From positions 62,001 to 126,000 of the forward strand of contig NZ_JAPDDT010000005.1 in NCBI RefSeq assembly GCF_025950235.1: a stretch of DNA of 64,000 nt, read 5' to 3'. Under the pieces are notes generated by a model that did no database searches, was not told where the DNA came from, and saw only the letters and a program-made list of their open reading frames with translations. Shown here in pieces: positions 35,051 to 44,321 of the stretch (positions are counted from its first letter, which is position 1; the number at the start of each line of letters is the position of its first letter). The stretch is from Luteolibacter arcticus. Its GTDB lineage: Bacteria > Verrucomicrobiota > Verrucomicrobiia > Verrucomicrobiales > Akkermansiaceae. The position numbers were made by a program, and so were the translations under genes.

Positions 35051-38000
35051 TCACGGGATCGCGAGCACTTCGAGCCGCACGAAGATTTGCGGATCCGGCC
35101 AAGGATTTCCGGTGAGAGATGCGGGCAGCGTGACTGGCAGCCAGCCGTCTTCCATGGGCGGCACGGGGCCGACGGTGGAGTCGAAAAGCGTGCTCGTCCA
35201 GGAACCAAGGTCATTCGAGGCCTTCACTTTCCACACCAGATCGGTCAGCGCCGGATCGAAGCGAAAGCGGAACTCGTGTCCGCCACCGTCCTTCACCAGC
35301 ACCGGCAACAGATGCAAGACCGGCTCGTAGGGGCCGACACCGTGGGCATAGCGCATGATGTTGGAGATGCCGTCACCGGCCGGTGTCGCTTCGGGTCCTG
35401 AAACGGCCTCGTTGGTAAGATCGCCGCCGCTGAAATGCTCGCTGCGCCAGTAGGCATAGGTACCCGGTTCAACATCAAGCTCATCGCCTTCGATGGTGAA
35501 GTTGTCGAAGCGATTGTTACCTCCCGTTCCGCCCGCTCCCTGCTGGAAGGTGATGCGCACCGCGAAGAGTGGATTGTCATCGGCAGCCATGTTGCCGCGG
35601 AAGTCGAGCAACTGCAGCACCGGCGGCCCGTCCACTACGGTCACCGTAGTATAGGGAATCCACGTGCTCCCGTCGGTAGTATAAGAGACATTCTGGAGGC
35701 CCGCACCCTGGCCGGAGCGGCGGGTCTCATACTTCACCACGACGTTTCCATGATCAGTGGTGGGCAGCGCGAAGGTCAGCGTCGCGCCGAGCGGGGTGTT
35801 CACGCGGAGATGGTTGCCCGCGAGATCTCCGTCGCGGGCGTTCTCCGCAGAGAAGTCTTCACCATTGTCATCCTCCACCGCCGCCCCGCCGGTGAGGACC
35901 GGTGTGATCGTGCCCCCGCCGATCGTCTCGGTGACCTTGAGGAGATTGGCAGGATTGATGGCGTTGAAGTTCCAGTAGTGCATCAGCAACCCGGGCGGCG
36001 GCGTGGAGGCGGCAAACTGAGCGGGCGCGGACCACCGGCTCCAGCGGCCCGAGGTATCCCGATGCCGGACGCGCACGCGGTAGGTCTTGCCCGGCTTGGC
36101 TACGCCGTAGGGAATGCTCACTGAGCCCGGCGCGACGGTGGATTCGTTCGTCCAAATACTAATAATCTCGTACTTGCGCGGCGCACCAGCGACGTAGCCG
36201 CTGACTCCGGGTCCCGAAATTTCCGAGAGCCGCCATTGGGTCCTGGAATAGGTGCCCGCGCCCTGGGGATCGGCGAAGGCGGACGAGGTGAACTTCAGGT
36301 CGCTCGTCGGAAACGCCGGATCACCCGAGGCGGTGACAACCGGCCGCTGCGGGATCGCACTGTCAGCCGCATCCGCCACGAGGTACTGATAGCCATAGCC
36401 GAGCTGGTTGCCGTTGCTCACCGACCAAGAGCCGCCGGGCCACGCGTTGGTCCCGTAATCGCGGAGGTAGATCATCGAATCCTCGTGCGCCATGGTGCCC
36501 GACGAACCCGAACTCCGCAGCCAACGGGTCCAGTCACCGCCGATGCGGCTATCGGCATAGCTTGTGCGGTAGAAGTTTCCCTTGTGGTTCGTTTGGCCAC
36601 TGGCGGCGCTGTCGGAGCCCTGCGTACGGGGGTGGAGATTCCACATGGCGGCATCGGCATCCGCCCAGGTGAGCGTCTGGCCCGCGGGATTCACGATCGA
36701 GGCGAACTCGTCGATGAGCTGGCCGAATTGGCCGCCACCGGGCGTGCTGTCACCGGCCACCAAGTCGAGGAGTTCCCGCGCGCGGTTTCGATACTCGAGC
36801 GCCAGTGCCGGGTTCTGAAGGATCGACTTGTAGGCATGGATGACGCCCGGGTAATCGGTGCCGTTGACGGACGTGCTCCAGTGGGTCTTGGCCATGAACA
36901 TCATGTCCAAATCCCACGGCATCGGTACCCAGCGATTGTCAGTGGAGCGGTGGTAGAAGTAGTGATTGTAGCCGCCCCGGAGATCCACGTTGCCGGTCAG
37001 CCGGTTGAGCGCGTGGAAGCTGTAGTAGGCCTCCATGTCCATGTTCGCGCGCCACCAGGCCTCGGTCGGATCGCCGTTGACATGGGCGTCGCGGAAGGCG
37101 TTCCAGTCCGAAGAGTCGACCGGCTGGGTGACGCCCTGGTTCTTCTTGTCTCCCCCATTGCCCTCGATCTTGTAAACGCTGCCATCCGGCAGGCCGCGCT
37201 CGTCGAGGAATGACCCGTCCGGCTGCTCGACGGCGAGGTAGAGGCCCCAGAAGTCACCGGCGTACTGGCCTTCCGCATTGCCGATGGGGTCATTGATGAT
37301 GGTTCCGGCAGCCGGTGTTTCGGTCGCCCCGCGGACGACACGGAAATGGTAGTAGTGGGTATTGGGAGACGGCAGGCCACCGAGCTGGAAGACCTTGTAG
37401 GAAGATGCTTCCTCGACGCCTGCCATGCCGCGGTGCAGCGATGCCCACGGGCTGGCGCAGGCGTCGCCGGAGAAGGAACCCCACTTCTCCGAGTAGTCCT
37501 CGCCGAAGTTGTTCATGGCCGGCAGGTCGCGGGAGCGGTTGAAGAAGAAGCGCCACTTGTTCTTCCCCGAGACGTAGGTCGAGGCCTCGCCGCGGTTCTT
37601 GAACTCGATGTGATCGTAGACCACGCCGTCGTACACGAAGGTTCCGCGGAAACGGATGGCATCCGAGCCGCTGCTGTACTGCGAATTGATCACATCGCTC
37701 CCATTCGCGATCAGCGAATAGACCGGCAGGTCATCCAGCAAGGTGCTCGGGAAGGATTGCAGGGTGGTCGAGCCGGGCCTGAAGGCTCCCTGCCACGTCG
37801 GCAAACCACCATAGACGTAGTAGGCGAAGTTCGGCTGCTGGTCGTCGGAGTACGGGATGGTGGCGGTGTTGCCGAGGTCATCGGAGAAGGTGATCTTGTA
37901 ACGAACCAGCCGGCGATTCGTCTGCACGTTCGCGGGAAGGCGGACGGTGTAGATCGAGTCGCCCGAGGCAGCATCTCCGGTCAAACCGTTGTCTCTCATC

Positions 38001-40696
38001 TGCACCGTTGTCCACGAGGTGGCGTAGGCGGGATCGGTCAGGCGGATGTAGTTGCCGGGGTCGACGGTTTGGTAGGCGAGATTGACCGTGCCGATGCCGT
38101 CGGGATCGGTAACCTTCGCGGTGATGGTGACCTGCTGGCCGGCGACTGGGGTGACGGGTGAATGGACGACCTGGCGAATCTGCGGCGGGATGACGGCGGT
38201 GGCCGCTTTCACCGAATTCACGGCACCGGGAGTGGGCACCGCGGAAGTGTTCGTGGCGGAGAACAGCTCGAGATCCATCGAGAAGTCGCTGCTGCTGTCG
38301 CTGTTGTTGAAGGTGTGGACCGAGATCACGTTGGTGCCACCGAAGAGGAAGCTGTCGGCGTTGTTGATCACGTATTCTTCCCACGCGTTTTCATGGGCGA
38401 CGGGCGAGAGGTAGGTGTAGGCGAGTTGGCCGTTGGCCACGTTCAAGCGGCGGACCTCGGTGCCATTGATCCAGACCACGCAGCCATCATCCACGCGGAG
38501 GCGCAGGCGAAGCTGTGACGGAATGGATCCCGCTGCCACCGTGAAGCTCTTGCGGAAGTAGACACTCCGGTAGCCGCCTGGCATGTCGGAGAGGGTGGTC
38601 ATGATGCCGGGGTCGCCGTAGCCGATGCCCGTTTGGCCGGTGAACCACGAGCTGTCGTTGTACCCGTTGGCGCGCCAGGCATCGACCGGGCTGGAGGCCT
38701 CCTCGCTGCCCTTCTTGTATTTCCATCCGGTGGCTTGGCTGGCGATGTAGGTCACGGGTGGGACGGCCATGGAACCGGACGCGCGCCACGAGCCGCCGAG
38801 GTCATTATCGAGCCCGGGATGGAGCAGCTCGGCCGAGCTCCCGGAACCGTCCGGCCCGGTTGGCCACGGAAAGCCGACACCATACTCCACGCTATCCTTT
38901 TCCACACCGCCGCTGTCCTTCAATTCAATGCGCTCGCCAGTCGAGTTCAGCTTGCCAGTCCATGGTCCCAGAGCGGACTTGCCATACTTGGAAAGGATGA
39001 CGGACGGCTTTTCCGCGACGACCAAAAAGCCGCCGGCGGGCAGGGAGGTCCCCCCCGGGAATGTAAACGTCACCGCACCAGAAAGCGTCCAGCCGGAGAG
39101 GTCCAGCGCGGCGTCACCCGGATTGTGGAGCTCGATGAAGTCTTCGACGCTGGTCTTGTCCGCCGGGCGGTAGTGAATCTCATTGATGACCGCCGTATTC
39201 GGAACCAGCGGTGTGGTGGCGAAGCTCGCTGAGGAAGCGGCCCAGGAGGTGCCTGCGGCGTTCACCGCCCTACTACGGAAATAGTAGGTGGTCTGTGGCG
39301 AGAGAGCGTTGGCGAAGTGGCTCAAGTCGCCACTCTGAACGCCGAGATTCACGGAAGACGACCACGCGGCGGGATTCGTTCCGCCATTCGAAGTGCCGTA
39401 GAAAAGCGTGACCACCGGTGGATCACCGCCATCTGCCGTGACTTCACCGCGCAGGCTGGCCGTGGTGCCGGTGATGCCTTCCGCAGCTTTATTCGTCACC
39501 GTCGCCAGCGCCACCACCGGCGTGGCGAAATTCGATGAAGCAGCCGCCCACGCCTGCCCACCGCTGTTCTGTGCAAAAGCGCGGAAATGGTAAGTCGAGC
39601 CAGAGGAAAGTCCGCCAAGCGCGGTGGTCGCGGAGCCGGAGAGCGGGCCAAGGCTGACCGAGGACGCCCAGCTCGCCGCGGTGGTGCCGCCGTCGGAGAG
39701 CCCGTAGTAGATCGTTACGGTCGGGATTTCTCCGCCGGTCGCCGTGACGTTTGCCCCGACGGTGGCGGTAGTCGGTGCGATGGCGGTGGCAGCTACATTC
39801 GCGACCGATGGCGGCAGCGGCGGGGTCTCGAAGCTGCCGGACGAGATCGCCCAGGACTCGCCGGCGACGTTTGTCGCCCGGCTGGTGAAGTAGTAGCTGG
39901 TGGCCGGTGCCAGTCCGCTGATCACGCCGGAATAGCTCCCGGTATGGGTGCCGGCGAGCGCCAGCGAATGCTGCCAACCCGCCGTCGCCGGGCCGCCATT
40001 TGCGGTGCCCCAGAAAAGGGTGATGGAGGGGGCTCCATTGCCGATATTGGACACTTGCCCGTTCAGCGTCGCGGTGGCGGTCGTAACCGCGGACGCGGAC
40101 TGATTCACCACCGTGGCGGTGCCCGGCGGCACCAGCGAGGTCGCATCGAGCCGGATATTATCAAAATGCGAGCGTCCGCTGCCGCGTGACTGGAGCAGTA
40201 CCCGGATCGTCTTTCCCACGGCGGCGGGATTATCCGGAGTATCGAAGACCAGCGCCGGAGCATCACCGAAGGTCTGCGCTGGCAAGCTGGAGGCGTTAAA
40301 AATACCGGTCGAATAGATGGCCCCGGTCGAGTCTGCCAGCAGGTACTGACTCTGGTTACCCGGCTGGGTAGTCCCGCCGCGATGGCCCGCGGCGACGGTC
40401 AGCGTGTAGCGGGTGTTCGACTGATAGGTGACGGCGAGATTCTGCCAGACGTCGTAGTTCAGCTCCATCCCGAGGTGGTCGTTGCCAGCAGCAGCGAAGC
40501 CCGCGACGTACTCCTCGAACGCATTGCCGCTACTCACGCCACCTGTGCCGGTCCACTCGGGACCCAAATTATGGGTCCAAGCCCCAGACACGTTGGCGTT
40601 TCCTTCAAACGAAGGGTCCCCGATCGAGACCGGAGCAGCGACAAGAGGACACAGAAGCGCAATCGCGATGCACGCGATCCTCAGAATGGGTTTCAT
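35051..40696 (-). CDS. Giant secreted protein: FN3-like repeats, lamin-tail domain, CotH kinase-like domain
   Basis: 1881 residues with a signal peptide (ILRIACIAIALLCPLVAAP). Residues about 25-190 form a beta-sandwich module. Three FN3-like repeats of roughly 100 residues follow (up to about 500), each ending with a YYFRSRAVNAAGTSWA-like strand. A lamin-tail domain starts near 505 (NEIHYRPADKTSVEDFIELHNPG). A jelly-roll follows, then a CotH-like kinase region at about 1020-1300 (HIEFKNRGEAS, then WDLDMMFMAK), and more beta modules with the EATPAGDGISNIMRYAHG ending common in secreted verrucomicrobial proteins. CotH proteins phosphorylate or coat surface proteins. TAGGATTTC lies before the ATG. 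There is no PEP-CTERM tail. Confidence 0.85.
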   Translation of the reverse strand: MKPILRIACIAIALLCPLVAAPVSIGDPSFEGNANVSGAWTHNLGPEWTGTGGVSSGNAFEEYVAGFAAAGNDHLGMELNYDVWQNLAVTYQSNTRYTLTVAAGHRGGTTQPGNQSQYLLADSTGAIYSTGIFNASSLPAQTFGDAPALVFDTPDNPAAVGKTIRVLLQSRGSGRSHFDNIRLDATSLVPPGTATVVNQSASAVTTATATLNGQVSNIGNGAPSITLFWGTANGGPATAGWQHSLALAGTHTGSYSGVISGLAPATSYYFTSRATNVAGESWAISSGSFETPPLPPSVANVAATAIAPTTATVGANVTATGGEIPTVTIYYGLSDGGTTAASWASSVSLGPLSGSATTALGGLSSGSTYHFRAFAQNSGGQAWAAASSNFATPVVALATVTNKAAEGITGTTASLRGEVTADGGDPPVVTLFYGTSNGGTNPAAWSSSVNLGVQSGDLSHFANALSPQTTYYFRSRAVNAAGTSWAASSASFATTPLVPNTAVINEIHYRPADKTSVEDFIELHNPGDAALDLSGWTLSGAVTFTFPGGTSLPAGGFLVVAEKPSVILSKYGKSALGPWTGKLNSTGERIELKDSGGVEKDSVEYGVGFPWPTGPDGSGSSAELLHPGLDNDLGGSWRASGSMAVPPVTYIASQATGWKYKKGSEEASSPVDAWRANGYNDSSWFTGQTGIGYGDPGIMTTLSDMPGGYRSVYFRKSFTVAAGSIPSQLRLRLRVDDGCVVWINGTEVRRLNVANGQLAYTYLSPVAHENAWEEYVINNADSFLFGGTNVISVHTFNNSDSSSDFSMDLELFSATNTSAVPTPGAVNSVKAATAVIPPQIRQVVHSPVTPVAGQQVTITAKVTDPDGIGTVNLAYQTVDPGNYIRLTDPAYATSWTTVQMRDNGLTGDAASGDSIYTVRLPANVQTNRRLVRYKITFSDDLGNTATIPYSDDQQPNFAYYVYGGLPTWQGAFRPGSTTLQSFPSTLLDDLPVYSLIANGSDVINSQYSSGSDAIRFRGTFVYDGVVYDHIEFKNRGEASTYVSGKNKWRFFFNRSRDLPAMNNFGEDYSEKWGSFSGDACASPWASLHRGMAGVEEASSYKVFQLGGLPSPNTHYYHFRVVRGATETPAAGTIINDPIGNAEGQYAGDFWGLYLAVEQPDGSFLDERGLPDGSVYKIEGNGGDKKNQGVTQPVDSSDWNAFRDAHVNGDPTEAWWRANMDMEAYYSFHALNRLTGNVDLRGGYNHYFYHRSTDNRWVPMPWDLDMMFMAKTHWSTSVNGTDYPGVIHAYKSILQNPALALEYRNRARELLDLVAGDSTPGGGQFGQLIDEFASIVNPAGQTLTWADADAAMWNLHPRTQGSDSAASGQTNHKGNFYRTSYADSRIGGDWTRWLRSSGSSGTMAHEDSMIYLRDYGTNAWPGGSWSVSNGNQLGYGYQYLVADAADSAIPQRPVVTASGDPAFPTSDLKFTSSAFADPQGAGTYSRTQWRLSEISGPGVSGYVAGAPRKYEIISIWTNESTVAPGSVSIPYGVAKPGKTYRVRVRHRDTSGRWSRWSAPAQFAASTPPPGLLMHYWNFNAINPANLLKVTETIGGGTITPVLTGGAAVEDDNGEDFSAENARDGDLAGNHLRVNTPLGATLTFALPTTDHGNVVVKYETRRSGQGAGLQNVSYTTDGSTWIPYTTVTVVDGPPVLQLLDFRGNMAADDNPLFAVRITFQQGAGGTGGNNRFDNFTIEGDELDVEPGTYAYWRSEHFSGGDLTNEAVSGPEATPAGDGISNIMRYAHGVGPYEPVLHLLPVLVKDGGGHEFRFRFDPALTDLVWKVKASNDLGSWTSTLFDSTVGPVPPMEDGWLPVTLPASLTGNPWPDPQIFVRLEVLAIP

Positions 40697-40736
40697 GAAA
40701 TCCTAGAAAAGGGCATTTCGGTCTTTAAAATGGCAA

Positions 40737-40779
40737 AAAAGTGTCCTCGTATGCCTTGAGTGACAATTACGACACTTTT
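40737..40779. promoter_or_regulatory. Inverted repeat in the region between divergent CotH and apbE genes
   Basis: AAAAGTGTC (40737-40745) and its exact complement GACACTTTT (40771-40779) are separated by 25 bases. This lies in the 171-base AT-rich gap between the divergent giant secreted protein gene and apbE. It may be an operator or a long hairpin. No known regulator matches it. Confidence 0.4.
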
Positions 40780-40867
40780 GGAGACGTGTCCAATGCGCAT
40801 TCGGGTAGGGGCGGTTCCTCTGCAAAACAGGGTGGAACGCCGGTGCCCGGTTGCTCAGGCTGCGGGC

Positions 40868-41803
40868 ATGCTGAAAGTATCGGTGATCGGCGGGCTTCTG
40901 GCGCTCGCGCTTGGAACGCTCCGCGCGGAGGAAAAGCGGTTCGTTTTCGAGCGTCCGCTGATGGCCACCCGCTTCACCGTGACCTGCCACGGGGCAGACG
41001 AGGCCGTGGCACGGAAGGCCGCCGAGGAGGCCTTCGCCGCCGCGGCAGAGGTCAATCGCATCGCCTCCGACTACCTGACGGACAGCGAGTTGATGCGGCT
41101 GCCGACCGGCCAAGCAACCAAGGTCTCACCGGTCTTCGCGGAACTATTGGCCGCCTCGTTCCAATTCGCCAAGGCCACCGACGGTGCATTCGATCCCACG
41201 CTGGGCCCGCTGACGAAGCTGTGGCGCGAAAGCCGCCGCCAGCACCGGCTCCCGGCCGCCGATGACCTTGCCAAGGCGCGCGAAGCCAGCGGTTGGCAGC
41301 ACGTCACCTGGGACACGTCCGCGTCCACGATTCTTCTGACCAAGCCCGGCATGCAGCTCGACCTCGGTGGTATCGCCAAGGGCTTCGCCGCCGATCGCAT
41401 GCTCGCGGTGATGACGAAAGCGGGCTTTCCCCGCACCTGCATCGCCGCCGGCGGCGATCTGCGGCTGGGCGATCCGCCGCCGGGTAAAACCGGGTGGCGC
41501 GTCGGTCTCCAGACCTTCGACGAGGACCAGCCGGAGGAGGTCGTCGAGCTGGTCCACTGCGCCGTCTCCACCTCCGGTGACCTCCACCAGTTCGCGGAGA
41601 TCGATGGCAAGCACTACTCGCACATCCTCGACCCGGCGACCGGCCTCGGGCTGACGGAACGCATCGCGGTGAGCGTCATCGCGCCGACCGCCACCACCAG
41701 TGACGCTCTCGCCACCGCCGCCTGCGTGGCTGGCGCGGAAAAGGCCGAAGCGGTCGCCCTGAAAGGCGGAGCGACGCGGGTGATCGTGAGGACGACCCGG
41801 TGA
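40868..41803 (+). CDS. apbE: FAD:protein FMN transferase (ApbE)
   Basis: 311 residues from the ATG at 40868, with a short signal-like N-terminus (VIGGLLALALGTLRAEE), so it acts outside the cytoplasmic membrane. ApbE moves FMN from FAD onto Thr or Ser of flavoproteins such as NqrB and NqrC. Signatures: FDPTLGPLTKLWRE near 117-130, DLGGIAKGFAADRM near 163, AGGDLRLGD near 188, STSGDLHQF near 233 and HILDPATGLG near 250. An upstream in-frame ATG at 40760 adds residues with no signal. No Na+-NQR or Rnf genes are nearby. Confidence 0.92.
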   Translation: MLKVSVIGGLLALALGTLRAEEKRFVFERPLMATRFTVTCHGADEAVARKAAEEAFAAAAEVNRIASDYLTDSELMRLPTGQATKVSPVFAELLAASFQFAKATDGAFDPTLGPLTKLWRESRRQHRLPAADDLAKAREASGWQHVTWDTSASTILLTKPGMQLDLGGIAKGFAADRMLAVMTKAGFPRTCIAAGGDLRLGDPPPGKTGWRVGLQTFDEDQPEEVVELVHCAVSTSGDLHQFAEIDGKHYSHILDPATGLGLTERIAVSVIAPTATTSDALATAACVAGAEKAEAVALKGGATRVIVRTTR

Positions 41804-41882
41804 GTCCGGGCGAGGAGCGCGAGGTGTCGTTAGATCACTTTCCGGGCTTTGCCGGTGGACCCGGTCGGGTCACCTTCGCCGC

Positions 41883-44054
41883 GTGCCATTCCCCCCCGAC
41901 TTCCTTTTCGGGACCGCCAACGCCGATCACCAGGTGGAGGCGCACGATCCGGCGCGCGAGGATGTCTGGGACCTGTGGGAACGTTGCCAGGGGCTGACCC
42001 CGCGCGGGCAGGGCACCGATTTCTGGAACCGCTACGAAGAGGACATCGCTGCGGCGGCGGCGGCGGGGTGCAAGCTGTTCCGCTTTTCGATCGCATGGGC
42101 GCGGGTCGAGTCGGCCGAAGGCGTGTTCGAGCAAGATGCTCTCGCCCACTATCGTCGCGTCGCCGGGTGCATCCGCTCGCACGGCATGCAGGTGATGGTC
42201 ACGCTTCATCACTTCGTCTGGCCGGTGTGGCTGGAGCGCGAGCACGGCGGGATGATCGGCGAGCGATTCCCCGACCTGTTTGCCCGCTATGCCGCGAAGA
42301 TGGCGGAGGCCTTGGGCGACATCGTCGATTGGTGGATTACCTTCAATGAGCCGAGCCAGCTCACTTTCGGCTACATCAAGCCGTGGTGGCAAAATCGCTA
42401 CTACATGCCACCCGGCCTGCCGCGTGGCAGTGATGTGGATGCGGAGGCGGAGGCGGTGGGAAAGTTGATCCCGAACCTCTTTCGGGCGCATGCGAGAGCA
42501 CGGCAGGCGATTCGCGAAAGGCATCCGGCGGCAAAGGTCGGAGTGAACCCGCTCGTTACCGGCTTTCCCACCTGGCTGCAGATGCTGATGGACTGGGGCG
42601 TCTGCCACCGCGGGCTCTCCGAGGCGGTTTTCAAGTTCACCACCAAGGGTGCGCTGGTCAGCGAGCGCGGCGATGTCGACCTCGTGATCGGCGGGGTGAC
42701 CGAGGGCGACCCGACACGCTTTGAATTCAGCGACCCGTATCTGCGCACGGGAAAGGCGGTGCTGGTGCTCGATGGCTTCGCCGGCAACGACCTCGCCTCG
42801 CTCGCGGGGAAAGAGGTCGGCGTGGTGGCCATCGGCAACCAGCCGGAAGGCTGGCGGCGCGACCTGCCGCCCCAGGCTCGCAAGAAGATGTTTGCGAACT
42901 ACGATGATGCTCGTACTTCGCTCGCCGCGGGCAAGGTCGCCGCGGTGTATGGCGACGCGTTTTTCCTGCTGCCCTTCGAGCTGAATTACCGCGAGCGGTT
43001 CCGCTTTCTCGCGACCGGCTTGAGCGACGAGCACTACGTGGTGGTCGCGCCACACGGTCACCAGCGGCTGATGGATCGCGTGAACCGGGCGGTGGAGCAG
43101 TTCCAACACGACTTGGAAATCGCTTGTAGCGTACCGTGGATTTCCCAGCCGGAAGTCGTGGTCAAGGAAGCAAATCGACCGCTGTCGCTTCACGAGGTCT
43201 TCAGCGGCGGCGACTCGCTGCCGGACCACCTTTCCACCAGCCGCGACCTGCGGCGAATCCGGCGGCGCGGACGATTGCGGGTCGGCCTGCGGACCGATGC
43301 GCCGGGCGTTTCCGCCGGCTGTGCGGAAGATGGCTTGGAGATGAAACTCGCCCGACGGATCGCCCGCGAGGTATTCGGCGACGAGACCAAGCTCGACATC
43401 GTGCCGCTGCAACCGGTCGAGCGGCTGGAAGTGTTAGAGAGCAAGTCCGGCTGGCTGAACTGGGCGTGGCGCTTCTGGGGCACCACCAGCCTGATCGCGA
43501 ATGCGAACTGGTGGTATCTCGGCATCTCCGGGCGGCTGCCGGAGGAACTCTGCCCGGAGGAGGCGATCGGGGCGCAGGACTTCGTGGGTCTCGACTACTA
43601 CTGGGGACTGCCGACGTGGCGGCTGAACAAGTTCCGTTTGTTAGAAGATGCCGCACACGGCCGGTTTCTAACAGCCCCGGTATGGCCGGAGGGATTGTTC
43701 CACGCGCTGCAACGTTTCCACCGCTGGTTCCCGGACCAGGAGATCCTCATCATTGAAAACGGCTGCGTTCCCGAAGCCGATGGCATGACCCGCGGTGACT
43801 ACATCAGCGCGCACCTGGCCCAAGTCGAGCGGGCCTTGTCGAAGGGCGTTCCGGTGAAAGCTTTCACCTACTGGTCGATCACGTCCAACCGCGAGTGGGG
43901 CCACGCCTTCGATCCGAATACGGACTTCGGTCTCTACTTCGTGGATCTCGACAAGGATCCCACACTGACCCGTCGCGAGGCGGAGGGCTTGGGAGTTTTG
44001 CGCGATGCTATCGCCCACCATTCCTCGGGAAGGCCCAGTTCTCCGGTCGCGTAG
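41883..44054 (+). CDS. Family 1 glycosidase carrying an inserted, permuted solute-binding domain
   Basis: 723 residues from a GTG start. Residues 1-238 and about 523-723 are two parts of one family 1 glycosidase barrel: DFLFGTANADHQVEAH at the start, the acid/base Glu156 in TFNEPS, DFVGLDYYW near 566, the nucleophile Glu625 in IIENG, and KAFTYWSITSNREW near 659-672. Between them are about 280 residues of SBP family 3 type. First comes its C-terminal part (GDVDLVIGGVTEGD near 263-276, FSDPYLRTGKA near 282-292, VAAVYGDAFFL near 352-362). Then comes its N-terminal part (LRRIRRRGRLRVGLRTDAPG near 456-475, VPLQPVERLEVL near 507-518). So the binding domain appears circularly permuted. The hydrolysed sugar and the bound ligand are unknown. 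Confidence 0.82.
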   Translation: MPFPPDFLFGTANADHQVEAHDPAREDVWDLWERCQGLTPRGQGTDFWNRYEEDIAAAAAAGCKLFRFSIAWARVESAEGVFEQDALAHYRRVAGCIRSHGMQVMVTLHHFVWPVWLEREHGGMIGERFPDLFARYAAKMAEALGDIVDWWITFNEPSQLTFGYIKPWWQNRYYMPPGLPRGSDVDAEAEAVGKLIPNLFRAHARARQAIRERHPAAKVGVNPLVTGFPTWLQMLMDWGVCHRGLSEAVFKFTTKGALVSERGDVDLVIGGVTEGDPTRFEFSDPYLRTGKAVLVLDGFAGNDLASLAGKEVGVVAIGNQPEGWRRDLPPQARKKMFANYDDARTSLAAGKVAAVYGDAFFLLPFELNYRERFRFLATGLSDEHYVVVAPHGHQRLMDRVNRAVEQFQHDLEIACSVPWISQPEVVVKEANRPLSLHEVFSGGDSLPDHLSTSRDLRRIRRRGRLRVGLRTDAPGVSAGCAEDGLEMKLARRIAREVFGDETKLDIVPLQPVERLEVLESKSGWLNWAWRFWGTTSLIANANWWYLGISGRLPEELCPEEAIGAQDFVGLDYYWGLPTWRLNKFRLLEDAAHGRFLTAPVWPEGLFHALQRFHRWFPDQEILIIENGCVPEADGMTRGDYISAHLAQVERALSKGVPVKAFTYWSITSNREWGHAFDPNTDFGLYFVDLDKDPTLTRREAEGLGVLRDAIAHHSSGRPSSPVA

Positions 44055-44266
44055 CGACCAAGGATGGTAGCCGTGGACTTCAGTCCACGGGAAGGGCGCG
44101 GGAAACAGCGTGTCGGGTAGCGACACAGGAAACCGGATGAGAGCGGCCGTGATGTCGAATCGAGTCCGGCAAGATCGGACTCCTTTGTCGCTCTGCGACA
44201 CCATGCATTGCGCGGGCTTTTCCGTGGGTTGAAACCCACGGCTACCTTCCTTGACCGCTACGCGGT
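44045..44266. mobile_element. MITE-like non-coding element with imperfect terminal inverted repeats
   Basis: About 220 bases bounded by imperfect inverted arms of roughly 31 bases (44045-44076 and 44236-44266), ending GGTAGCCGTGG on the left and its complement CCACGGCTACC on the right. Inside are two strong hairpins facing each other: CCGTGGACT-TC-AGTCCACGG (44071-44090) and CCGTGGGTT-GA-AACCCACGG (44222-44241), plus a GTGTCG-GGTAG-CGACAC hairpin (44110-44126). It has no open frame of note. The glycosidase stop codon (44052-44054) lies inside the left arm, so the last codons of that gene come from the element. No second copy was noticed in the window. The remaining 55 bases up to the next gene hold nothing recognisable. 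Confidence 0.6.
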
Positions 44267-44321
44267 AGTTACGTGGTCTGAGAGCCTTCGGTGATGGGCC
44301 CGGTCGGCATGATGAGCCGAT

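Noticed and set aside
35051-40696. Long plus-strand frames antisense to the CotH protein gene
   Set aside because: They are fragmented, lack domains and follow from the codon bias of the minus-strand gene.
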